Program-made: the position numbers and the translations under genes
Notes under the pieces: generated by a model
What the model was told of the DNA's origin: nothing
The model's database searches: none
The model's input: only the letters and a program-made list of their open reading frames with translations
DNA from: Streptomyces sp. AM 4-1-1
GTDB taxonomy: Bacteria; Actinomycetota; Actinomycetes; Streptomycetales; Streptomycetaceae
Assembly (NCBI RefSeq): GCF_029167625.1
Contig: NZ_CP119145.1
Span: forward strand, 744,001 to 808,000
Direction of reading: 5' to 3'
DNA length: 64,000 bases
In this document: in pieces, positions 9,879-17,209 of the stretch
Layout: each line of letters starts with the position of its first letter
Numbering within the stretch: position 1 is the stretch's first letter

Positions 9879-11305
9879 CGGGGCGAAGGGCCGGGAACGG
9901 TGAGACCCGCCACCGAAGGAAAGTCCGCCGGGGCCACGTGGCCCTCCGCGAGGGCGAGCAGCACCCGCTCCAGACCGCGCAGAAAGCCCTCGATCCTGGC
10001 GGGCGGCATCCGGGAGGTGTCGCCGAGCAGGGTGATCCGGACGCGTTTGGGTTCACCGAATACCTCGAACACCTCCAGGAAGAACGCCACCTCGTCCTGT
10101 GCCGTGCGGTCCGCCCAGCGGAAGGCCGATTCCGCCGCCGCTTCGGCGAGTCCGGCGGCGGACGGGGCGGGCAGGGCGGCGCTGTCCCAGGTCGTCGACC
10201 AGAGGTCGTTGACGAGGCAGTCCACGGCGACGCCCGCCTCCTCGGCAAGGGCGCGGGCCCGCTCGGGGCGGAACTGCCCGTTGCGGTAGGCGGCCAGGGT
10301 GGCGGACCATGTGCCGCTCAGCACCTGGGCGAAGGTCTCCCCGGACACGTCGACCGCCACGAACACCTCCTGGGCCAGGTTGCCCACGGCGTGGCGGAGT
10401 TCCGGCCGGAAGCGGTTGGCGGTCACCAGCTTCAGACCGCAGGTGCCCAGGCCCTCACCACGGGCCAGCAGGGTCGCGGTGACGGCGAGCAGGACGTTCG
10501 GGACGGTCGAACGATGCCGCTCGGCGGCGGCCCGCAGCGCCTGCGGTACGGCGCGGGAGAGCAGTTCGCCGCGCCAGAACCGCGGCTCCTGCGGAGCGCC
10601 CGGCGGCCGGGGGAAGTTGTCCGCCGGGGCCCGGCCGAGCTGGGTGCTCCAGTGGCGGAGCGCCTTCTCCTCCATCCGGACACCGGCCGGCGATGCCTCG
10701 AACCACGCCTGCTCCAGGGGCTCCCGCGCGAACGGGCGGGGCGGCGGGGCGGCCCCTGCCGCGCGGGCGGCCAGCAGCGCGTCCAGTTCCCCGGTCAGCA
10801 GGCGGACGCCGGTCAGGTCCGCCGCGAAGTGGGAGAGGCAGAGGACCACGGCCTGTGGCACCTCGTCCAGCACGCCGATCAGGGCCCGGAACGGTACGTC
10901 GGCGGTGTTGTCGAAGCCCCGGGCCTCCAAGCGCCGCGCCGCCTCGGTGAAGTGTTCACGAAGCTCCACGGCGTGCTCGGCGGCGGTCAGCCCGAGGACG
11001 TCAACCTCGAACTCCCCTACTGCCAGGACCCGTTGCTCCAGTGTTCCGTTCGCACCGGGCACCGCGAGGGTGCGCAGCGACTCGTGCCGGGCGACGAGTT
11101 CGGTCAGCTGCTCCAGGACGTCCGGGACACCCACGCCGGGCGGTACGAAGGTCGCCTGGGCGACGTTGAAGAACGCGGTGTCGGGCAGCATGGCCCTGAT
11201 GTCCCGCCAGATGTGCTGCTGGCCCCAGGTGGTGGGACCGGTGACGGCTCGGCTTCCGTGGAAGGCGACCCGCCTCCTCACGGCGTCCGGTGTCCGGTGC
11301 GTCAT
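9875..11305 (-). CDS. Free-standing condensation-domain protein
   Basis: A 476-residue protein of the NRPS condensation superfamily (with papA/acyltransferase relatives), not fused to any carrier or adenylation domain. WGQQHIWRDI near residue 27 matches the first condensation motif. The HHxxxDG motif reads S158-H159-F-A-A-D163-L164: the second, catalytically important His and the Asp are kept, while the first His and the Gly are replaced. Such proteins form amides or esters between carrier-bound or free substrates. In this operon, joining an acyl-ACP to an amine made on the other ACP is the natural guess. The ATG at 11305 follows GGGGGAAG. Confidence 0.8.
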   Translation of the reverse strand: MTHRTPDAVRRRVAFHGSRAVTGPTTWGQQHIWRDIRAMLPDTAFFNVAQATFVPPGVGVPDVLEQLTELVARHESLRTLAVPGANGTLEQRVLAVGEFEVDVLGLTAAEHAVELREHFTEAARRLEARGFDNTADVPFRALIGVLDEVPQAVVLCLSHFAADLTGVRLLTGELDALLAARAAGAAPPPRPFAREPLEQAWFEASPAGVRMEEKALRHWSTQLGRAPADNFPRPPGAPQEPRFWRGELLSRAVPQALRAAAERHRSTVPNVLLAVTATLLARGEGLGTCGLKLVTANRFRPELRHAVGNLAQEVFVAVDVSGETFAQVLSGTWSATLAAYRNGQFRPERARALAEEAGVAVDCLVNDLWSTTWDSAALPAPSAAGLAEAAAESAFRWADRTAQDEVAFFLEVFEVFGEPKRVRITLLGDTSRMPPARIEGFLRGLERVLLALAEGHVAPADFPSVAGLTVPGPSPR

Positions 11306-11321
11306 CTTTCTTCCCCCTGTG

Positions 11322-11390
11322 CGGATCGGTCGGTTCGGTTCGGTCGGTTCGGCTCTATCGGTGCCGTGCGGTCGGTACGGTGCGGTCGGC
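11322..11390. repeat. Short GGTCGG-type direct repeats between genes
   Basis: The 91-base gap between the MATE and condensation genes is largely made of variants of CGGTCGGTTCGG and GTGCGGTCGG. It looks like slippage-generated low-complexity sequence. It is one of the wider gaps inside an otherwise tightly packed operon. Confidence 0.5.
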
Positions 11391-11396
11391 CACACG

Positions 11397-12836
11397 TCAG
11401 GAGTGCGGTTGCCCGGCCCCGGAGGCCGGGTGGCGAGCTCGGCCGACGGCGCCGGGCGGTGCGTCCACAGCTTCGGGGGCGTCGCCGTCCGGGGTCCGGC
11501 CGGCGTGTTCGCGGGCGGCGACCCGGCGGACGAACAGGAGGGTCGTCGCCACCGCCACCACACCGAGCCCGTTGAAGCCCGCGATGGTCCGGTAGAGGGC
11601 GGCCGGGTCCCCCGTCGAGCGGGCGAGCCACCCGCCGACGGTCACCGCGCCCACGAAGTACACGGCGTTCATGGCGAGTGCCACCGGCCCGCCACCGACC
11701 TGCTCCAGTACGGTCAGCGCGGCCAGCACAAGACCCATCAGCAGATAGCTGGGGCCGACCACTTCCAGGTAGTGGGCAGTCTCCGCGGCGATCCGCCCGT
11801 CGCCGGTCATGAGTCCGGCGAACAGTTCGCGGCCGAAGTAGGAGACCGCCGCGAGCACCGCGTACGTCCCGGCGGCGATCCGGAGACCGGAATGGAGAGC
11901 GGGGGCCAGCAGCCGGCTCCGGCCGGCGCCACGATGGCTGTTCAGCACGATGGCGGTGGCCGAGCCGAGCACCAGTCCCGGCATGATCAGCAAGGTCTGC
12001 AAGGTCGCCGCGTTGGCGTAGCCCGCCTGCACCGACGGGCCGAAGGGGGCCAGTATCCGCATCAGCGCCAGATTGGAGGCGCAGATCACCAGATAGGAGG
12101 CGCCGACCGGGACGCTGACCGTGAGGAGTTGCCGGGCGGCGGCCCGGGCGGGCAGCGGCCGGACTCGGCCGGCGGCCGGGCCGAGCAGTCCGGCGCGGCG
12201 CAGCAGCACCCAGCCGAGCGCCGTGCCGACCAGCCCCGAGAGCGCGACGGCGGGCGCCACACCGTCGACCCCGAGACCGGCTTTCAGTCCGAGCAGGGCG
12301 ACCCCGCCGACCTCGGTCGCGGCAGCCAGCAGGGTGACCGCCGCCGCCTGCCGTGCAAGACCGCAGCCTCGCAGGGTGGAGGCGGTCAGCGCCGGCCCCA
12401 GCAGCAGGACCGAGGCCGGGGCGATCGCACACAGGAAAACCGTGAAGTCGTCACGGGCGGTGCCGGAGACCCCCATGAGGTCGCCGAGCAGGGGTGCGGA
12501 GACGATCAGCGGCACACTGAACGCGGCACCGGCGCCCACCGCGACGCGGGCGTTGGCGAGCAACGCGGCGCCGGCCGCGCGGAGGTCGCCCGCGCCGTGC
12601 GCGACGGCGGCGGCGACCTGGTTCCCCGCGCCCAGGCCGGCGGTGAGCGCGAGGAACAGGAACTGCACCGGCATGAAGAGCGCCCGCACGTACTGCGCGT
12701 CACCGGCCATCCGGCCCATGAGCGCGAGCACGAGGAGCGGTACCAGAACGGCGGCGATGTCGGCGGGCAGCATCGGTACGGCGATCCGGAGCACCGACCT
12801 GCTCGGGCTCCGGATGGCGGGCGCCGTTTCAGCCAC
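11397..12836 (-). CDS. MATE family efflux transporter
   Basis: The 479-residue protein has about twelve hydrophobic segments in two pseudo-symmetric halves, typical of MATE (MOP superfamily) antiporters; GLGAGNQVAAAVAHGAGD and GLVLGSATAIVLNSHRGAG are equivalent loop motifs of the two halves. The C-terminus is a hydrophilic tail (TPDGDAPEAVDAPPG...). Family members export amphipathic or cationic compounds using Na+ or H+ gradients. As the only transporter in the cluster it is the likely product exporter or self-resistance pump. The GTG start overlaps the preceding acyl-CoA dehydrogenase gene by eight bases. Confidence 0.88.
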   Translation of the reverse strand: MAETAPAIRSPSRSVLRIAVPMLPADIAAVLVPLLVLALMGRMAGDAQYVRALFMPVQFLFLALTAGLGAGNQVAAAVAHGAGDLRAAGAALLANARVAVGAGAAFSVPLIVSAPLLGDLMGVSGTARDDFTVFLCAIAPASVLLLGPALTASTLRGCGLARQAAAVTLLAAATEVGGVALLGLKAGLGVDGVAPAVALSGLVGTALGWVLLRRAGLLGPAAGRVRPLPARAAARQLLTVSVPVGASYLVICASNLALMRILAPFGPSVQAGYANAATLQTLLIMPGLVLGSATAIVLNSHRGAGRSRLLAPALHSGLRIAAGTYAVLAAVSYFGRELFAGLMTGDGRIAAETAHYLEVVGPSYLLMGLVLAALTVLEQVGGGPVALAMNAVYFVGAVTVGGWLARSTGDPAALYRTIAGFNGLGVVAVATTLLFVRRVAAREHAGRTPDGDAPEAVDAPPGAVGRARHPASGAGQPHS

Positions 12837-13992
12837 GGTCGATCTTCCCCTGGGACAGGCCCTGGAAGAGGTTCAGCCGCTGGATGTTGCGGGTGCCCTC
12901 CATGAACTCCACACCGCGCGCGTCACGGGCGAATTTGTCGAGCAGCGGGTGGTCGAGGCGGGCCCCGGCACCGAAGTACTCCAGTGCCTCCAGGGTGACC
13001 TCCTCGGCCAGTTGCGCGGCCCGCGCCTTGGCGGCCGAGGCCAGGGGACCGAGAGCGGGATCGTCCCGGTCGACGGCTTCACCGGCCCGGTACACCAGGC
13101 GGCGCACCCCTTCGATCCGCAGCGCCGTGCGCTCCAGCCGGGCCGCCTCGGCCGAACGCAGGGTGCGGCGGTGGGCCACGACGTACTCGTACGCGCCGCG
13201 GGCGATGCCCAGGGCCAGGGCGGCGACTCCGGGACGCAGCCGGTTGAAACCCTGGACGGCGCCCATCAGACCGCGCCGGGTGGGCGACAGATGGCGGCCG
13301 AGGACGTGTTCGGCGGGCACCTCGACGTCGGTCAGGCGGACCTCGCAGATCTGGTTGCCGCGCAGCCCGACGGTGTCGAACGGCACCGCCTCGAAGCCGG
13401 GCCGGGCGGTCTCGACGAGCGCGGCGACCACGCCGAGGGGGCCGGGCCGGGTGCGGGCGAAGACCACGCCGAGGTCACTCCGGGCGGCGTTGCCGATAAA
13501 CCTCTTGGCACCGTTCAGCAACAGCGGGCCGCCCTCCGCGCCGGGGGTGAGGAGGGTGGTGAGCGAGCCGGCGTCGGAACCCCGGTCGGGTTCGGTGAGG
13601 GCGAGGAAGGTCCAGGTCGGACGCGCCATCAGCCGGCCGTAGAACCAGGACCGCTGCTCCTCGTCGCCGAGCAGGGCGACGAGCACGCCGGAGAGCGAGG
13701 GGCCGGGGGCGGCCAGCAGCATGCCGGCGTCGACGGAGGCGATCTCCTCGCAGAACACCACCCGTTCCAGCCCGCCGGTGCCGTAGTAGGCGTGCCCGTC
13801 GACCACGATCGGGTCGGGCTGGTACTCCCGCGGGACGGGGGTGCGGGCCAGATAGGAGAACAGCGGCAGGTCCAGGTGCTCGCGGACCGCCTCCGGGTCC
13901 GCTTCGAGGGGCAGCACCAGGGGGCGTATCTGTTCCGCCCACCCCCGCGCGGTGTGCTGGAGGGTCCTGAGCCGTTCGTCGAGCAGGGTCAC
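12829..13992 (-). CDS. Acyl-CoA (acyl-ACP) dehydrogenase, cluster enzyme A
   Basis: A 387-residue dehydrogenase with recognisable domains: FLALTEPDRGSDAGSL near residue 130 (flavin site), GAKRFIGNAARSD near 160, GLRGNQICEVRLTDVEVP near 207 and the C-terminal MEGTRNIQRLNLFQG near 366, whose Glu is at the usual catalytic-base position. Of the three full-length dehydrogenases in the cluster it is the only one that keeps this Glu. It would insert a double bond in an acyl thioester, possibly on an ACP. It starts with GTG overlapping the upstream gene by four bases. Confidence 0.88.
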   Translation of the reverse strand: MTLLDERLRTLQHTARGWAEQIRPLVLPLEADPEAVREHLDLPLFSYLARTPVPREYQPDPIVVDGHAYYGTGGLERVVFCEEIASVDAGMLLAAPGPSLSGVLVALLGDEEQRSWFYGRLMARPTWTFLALTEPDRGSDAGSLTTLLTPGAEGGPLLLNGAKRFIGNAARSDLGVVFARTRPGPLGVVAALVETARPGFEAVPFDTVGLRGNQICEVRLTDVEVPAEHVLGRHLSPTRRGLMGAVQGFNRLRPGVAALALGIARGAYEYVVAHRRTLRSAEAARLERTALRIEGVRRLVYRAGEAVDRDDPALGPLASAAKARAAQLAEEVTLEALEYFGAGARLDHPLLDKFARDARGVEFMEGTRNIQRLNLFQGLSQGKIDRG

Positions 13993-14675
13993 GGGGCTTC
14001 CTCGTTACCGGCCGGGACCGCGGCGTAGACATCCGCGAGCAGTTCGGAGACATGGGCGCTCTGGCCGGGACCGTCGGCGCGGAAGCCGTGGCCGCCGAGC
14101 AACCGCAGCAGGACGCGGTCGGTACGGGTCACGATGCGGTGCAGCTCGGTCAGTTCTCCGGCCGTGAACCGGGCCCGCGGGCCGAGCAGTTCACGAAGTT
14201 GCAGGTGTTCCGTCAGGGCCTCGGCGAGGCTGTCCCTGACCAGTTGTTGCACCAGCAGCGGGCTGTCGCCGAAGGTCCGGGCGCCGAGATAGTCCAGGCA
14301 CGCGTCGAGCAGCGACTCGGAGAGGCCGAGCCGCAGCCGGGCCAGGCCGAGTACCCACAGGTCCGAGGGCTCGTCCGGACCGGGCGGCAGCGGGTGGCGC
14401 AGCGTCACCAGGGTCTCGCCGTGCAGCCGTACGTGGGCGGGCACGGACTCGGCGGCACGGTCCCGCGGGGCGGTGCGGCCGCCGCGCCGTACGCTTCGCG
14501 CGGCACCAGCCGGGCCCTCCGGCAGCAGTGCGTGGCCGGCCGGGCCCAGCGGGAGCGCGCCGGGGGCGAGCCCGGCCTGGAGCGCGGTCAGCGCCGCCAC
14601 CAGACCGTGTTCGCGTGCGGTACGGCGGATGTGGTCGCCCGTTTCCGTGACGGGTTCGTCGCGGACGGCGGTCAT
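13989..14675 (-). CDS. Acyl-CoA dehydrogenase C-terminal-domain-like protein
   Basis: This 228-residue protein lacks the N-terminal and beta domains of an acyl-CoA dehydrogenase. From about residue 100 onward (LGLARLRLGLSESLLDACLDYLG, then SPLLVQQLVRDSLAEALT and TDRVLLRLLGGHGF) it resembles the C-terminal four-helix flavin-contacting domain. The first 95 residues are Pro/Arg-rich and unassigned. It may be a partner subunit for the dehydrogenase encoded immediately downstream (four-base overlap), or a degenerate relative. AGGAGG lies just ahead of the ATG, so it is a genuine translated gene. The family call is by eye only. Confidence 0.55.
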   Translation of the reverse strand: MTAVRDEPVTETGDHIRRTAREHGLVAALTALQAGLAPGALPLGPAGHALLPEGPAGAARSVRRGGRTAPRDRAAESVPAHVRLHGETLVTLRHPLPPGPDEPSDLWVLGLARLRLGLSESLLDACLDYLGARTFGDSPLLVQQLVRDSLAEALTEHLQLRELLGPRARFTAGELTELHRIVTRTDRVLLRLLGGHGFRADGPGQSAHVSELLADVYAAVPAGNEEAP

Positions 14676-15589
14676 CGATCGGCCTCCTCTTGACGCGGAT
14701 GCAGAGTCACCGAGCACAGGCAGAGGTAGCCGAGCGTCCGCTCGTACTCGACGAGGGTCACACGCACCGGCCCGGCGCCGAGGACGGGCACCAGTCGGGC
14801 AAGCTGCTCCCACACACCGGTGCACGGCAGTCCCCGGCCGGTGGTGACCAGCCGGGCGGGACGCCCCGTGAGCCCGGCGAGGTCCCGGTCGGGGTCGACG
14901 CCGGCTCCGGTGAGCAGCACCCCGGGGGGTGGTTCTCCGGCGAGGGCGCCGGCCAGCAGACCGGCCACCGCCTCCGGCCGTACGTCGGCCCACTGGACGA
15001 GGCGGGTGTCGGCGCTCTCGTCGGCGGTCAGCCACAGTCCCACCGCGCAGTCACCGGTGACCGACTGCTCCGGCGGCACGGGGGACAGGTACGGTCTGCC
15101 GGCCTGGTCGAGCGCCACCAGGACGGCGTGGGTGAGGCCGTCGGAGCGTGCGTACTCGCCGGTCAGCCGCAGCGCGGTGAAAGGGCCCGCCGCGCCCTGG
15201 TCGCTCACACCGATCGGGAGCGGGTCACCGGGCAGCAGCTCGCACACGTAGCCGGTCGGGGAGCGTTCCATGTCGGAGTCCTCGACGGCGTGCGCCGTGG
15301 CCAGCAGGTCGACCGGTCCGCCGAACGGGCCCAACGAGGCCGCCACGTCGCCTGCCATCTCGGCGTAGCTGTTGCGGGTCGTCCGTTCCAGGAAGCCGGG
15401 GCGCAGCCCGACACCGTAGATCTCGGACAGGTCCGCGAAGTAGTGCTCCAGCCAGGGGACCGGTCCCTGGCGGACGAACGGCCGGCCGGGCCCGAAGCGC
15501 CGGGCCTCGATCCGTCGCACTCGCAACGGCAGGCGGACCGGGCCGGGGCCGGGTGCTTCGGCCAGGGTGGCCGCGGCGCTCAGATACAT
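14672..15589 (-). CDS. KAS III/thiolase-fold-like protein without catalytic Cys
   Basis: A 305-residue protein of uncertain family. The segment PVDLLATAHAVEDSDMERS near residue 92 followed by GVSDQGAAGPFTALRLTGEYA near 127 has the spacing of a ketoacyl synthase III strand and nucleophile helix. Where the Cys is expected there is D130-Q131-G132. The latter half (GDCAVGLWLTAD; LLTGAGVDPDRDL) also fits a second thiolase half, with no clear His/Asn pair. If the relation holds, it is a non-condensing partner or scaffold for the KAS III encoded at 18616. It overlaps the downstream gene by four bases and lies four bases after the ACP. Confidence 0.5.
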   Translation of the reverse strand: MYLSAAATLAEAPGPGPVRLPLRVRRIEARRFGPGRPFVRQGPVPWLEHYFADLSEIYGVGLRPGFLERTTRNSYAEMAGDVAASLGPFGGPVDLLATAHAVEDSDMERSPTGYVCELLPGDPLPIGVSDQGAAGPFTALRLTGEYARSDGLTHAVLVALDQAGRPYLSPVPPEQSVTGDCAVGLWLTADESADTRLVQWADVRPEAVAGLLAGALAGEPPPGVLLTGAGVDPDRDLAGLTGRPARLVTTGRGLPCTGVWEQLARLVPVLGAGPVRVTLVEYERTLGYLCLCSVTLHPRQEEADR

Positions 15590-15593
15590 GGGA

Positions 15594-15902
15594 TCAGGCC
15601 TGCTCGATCACGTAGTCGGCGAGGGTGCCGACGGTCTCGAAGTGGCGCTGTTCCAGCGAGTCGGTGTCGAACTCGATCCCCAGCTCGTCCTCCAGACGCA
15701 TCAGCAGCTCCAGCACGCTGGTGGAGTCCAGGCCGAGGTCGTCGAAGAGGCGGGGCGAGTCGTCGCCGGGCTCCAGCTCGCGCTTGAGTACCTCGCCGAG
15801 CGAATCGTTGATCCGGGTGACGACGACGGCGCGGTCGAGGCCGGCGCCCTGGGTGAGGTCGGCGCCCTGGGTGAGGTCGGCGCCCTGGGTGAGGTCGGAC
15901 AT
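15594..15902 (-). CDS. Acyl carrier protein (first of two)
   Basis: A 102-residue carrier protein. The phosphopantetheine site is in DDLGLDSTSVLEL with Ser60; acidic helix II residues (LMRLEDELGIEFD) follow as usual. The N-terminus is extended by three copies of a six-residue unit (DLTQGA) encoded by a perfect 18-base tandem repeat. Its position between the BtrK-like decarboxylase and the KAS-like gene, and beside the ATP-grasp ligase, makes it the counterpart of BtrI, the ACP on which butirosin's amino acid side chain is built. Confidence 0.9.
   Translation of the reverse strand: MSDLTQGADLTQGADLTQGAGLDRAVVVTRINDSLGEVLKRELEPGDDSPRLFDDLGLDSTSVLELLMRLEDELGIEFDTDSLEQRHFETVGTLADYVIEQA
15843..15896 (-). 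repeat. Three perfect 18-bp tandem repeats in an ACP gene
   Basis: GGCGCCCTGGGTGAGGTC (plus strand) is repeated three times at 15843-15860, 15861-15878 and 15879-15896. It lies in frame and adds DLTQGA units ahead of the folded carrier domain. Perfect identity at the DNA level suggests a recent expansion. Confidence 0.95.
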
Positions 15903-15907
15903 GATGG

Positions 15908-17209
15908 TCAGTTCCCTTCGGTGCGTGCCCCGGCCTCGGCGGCCGGGGGGTCGTAGCGGTGCTGGCGGCTCAGCAGGTCGTCGGTGGTGTCTCGGTCGCG
16001 GACCAGGTGGGCGTGGCCGGCGTCCACGAGGACTTCCGCCGGGTAGCCGTGGCTGAGGAAGAACACCGGCGAGGCCGTGGGCCCGTACGCGCCGGAGCGG
16101 TCGACCCCCAGGAGGTCCCCGGCCCGGACCGGTGGCAGCAGGACGTTCTTGCCGATGGTGTCGTTGGGGGTGCACAGCGGGCCGGTGACCACCCATGGCT
16201 GGTCGGCGGGCTCGTCGAGACGGTTGAGGACCCGCATCGGGAAGTTGCGCTTGACGAAGGAGCCGATACCGACGGCCGCCATGTGGTGGTTGGTGCCGCC
16301 GTCGGCGATCGCGAAGTTCTCGCCCATCGAGGTCTTCACGTACCGGACCCGGACCACGTATGTGCCGGCCGGGGCCGTGAGGTAGCGGCCCAGCTCCAGC
16401 AGCAGCCGGGTGCCGGGGTGGGCCCGGGTGAACGTCTCGACCAGCGGGTTGAGGCGTTCGGTGAGCACCTCCGGGTCCAGGTCCCGCTCCTTCTCGAAGT
16501 AGCCGACGCCCAGTCCCCCGCCGATGTCGACGAGTTCGAGCGGGAAGCCGAGCCTCCCGGAGATCCGCTCGGCGAGGCCGAGGATTCGGGTGGAGTTCTC
16601 GACGATGACGTCCTCGTCGAGAATGCGGGTGCCCAGGTAGGCGTGTACGCCCATGAGCCGGACGTGCGGGTGGCGCCCGGCCAGGTCCTCCGCGGCGAGC
16701 AGTTGTTCCTCGTCGATGCCGAACTGGCGGGGTTTGCCCCCCATGGTCAGACCGGAGCCCTTGACCGCGAAGCTCGGGTTGACCCGCAGGGCGACCGGAG
16801 CCACCACGCCCTGCTCGGCCGCGAGTTCGTCGACCAGTTCCAGCTCGCCGAAGGACTCCACGACGATGGCCAGGACGCGCTCGGAGAGACAGGCGGCGAT
16901 CTCCTCCCGGCTCTTGCCAGGGCCGAGGAAGATGATGTCGTGCGCCGGGACACCGGCCCGCAGAGCGGTCACCAGCTCGGTCATGGAGGAGACCTCGGCG
17001 CGGGCGCCGAGCGAGTTGAGCAGGGCGCAGACCGAGATGTTCGGGTTGGCCTTGAGGGAGAGGAATATCTCAAGCGCCGGGTGCAGCCGCGAACGCAGCC
17101 CGTCGAACTGCGCGCGCAGGGCTCCGCCGTCGTACAGGTAGAGCGGAGTGCCGAACTCCTCGGCGAGCCGGGTGATGCCCAGCCCCTGGATACGGAATTC
17201 ACCCGTCAT
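15908..17209 (-). CDS. PLP-dependent (fold type III) decarboxylase, BtrK-like
   Basis: A 433-residue member of the diaminopimelate/ornithine decarboxylase fold. The PLP lysine is K53 in SLKANPN; GVHAYLGTR (about 189), DIGGGLGVGYFEKE (about 231) and GPLCTPNDTIGKN (about 345) give the phosphate-binding and substrate sites, the last with the Cys contributed across the dimer. Real lysA would not sit here. Flanked by an ACP and an ATP-grasp ligase, it matches butirosin BtrK, which decarboxylates glutamyl-S-ACP to 4-aminobutyryl-S-ACP. The actual amino acid is not determined. ATG overlaps the ATP-grasp stop by four bases. Confidence 0.82.
   Translation of the reverse strand: MTGEFRIQGLGITRLAEEFGTPLYLYDGGALRAQFDGLRSRLHPALEIFLSLKANPNISVCALLNSLGARAEVSSMTELVTALRAGVPAHDIIFLGPGKSREEIAACLSERVLAIVVESFGELELVDELAAEQGVVAPVALRVNPSFAVKGSGLTMGGKPRQFGIDEEQLLAAEDLAGRHPHVRLMGVHAYLGTRILDEDVIVENSTRILGLAERISGRLGFPLELVDIGGGLGVGYFEKERDLDPEVLTERLNPLVETFTRAHPGTRLLLELGRYLTAPAGTYVVRVRYVKTSMGENFAIADGGTNHHMAAVGIGSFVKRNFPMRVLNRLDEPADQPWVVTGPLCTPNDTIGKNVLLPPVRAGDLLGVDRSGAYGPTASPVFFLSHGYPAEVLVDAGHAHLVRDRDTTDDLLSRQHRYDPPAAEAGARTEGN

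Noticed and set aside
11322-11390. GGTCGG repeats as a regulator binding array
   Set aside because: Irregular low-complexity sequence inside an operon; slippage is the simpler explanation.
15843-15896. Tandem repeats as a CRISPR-like array
   Set aside because: The 18-bp units are contiguous, without spacers, and lie in frame inside an ACP gene. No CRISPR array or cas gene was seen anywhere in the window.
15908-17209. Housekeeping lysA (diaminopimelate decarboxylase)
   Set aside because: Context with an ATP-grasp ligase and ACP, and translational coupling to both, fits a BtrK-type pathway enzyme better. lysA is normally elsewhere with threonine/homoserine genes.
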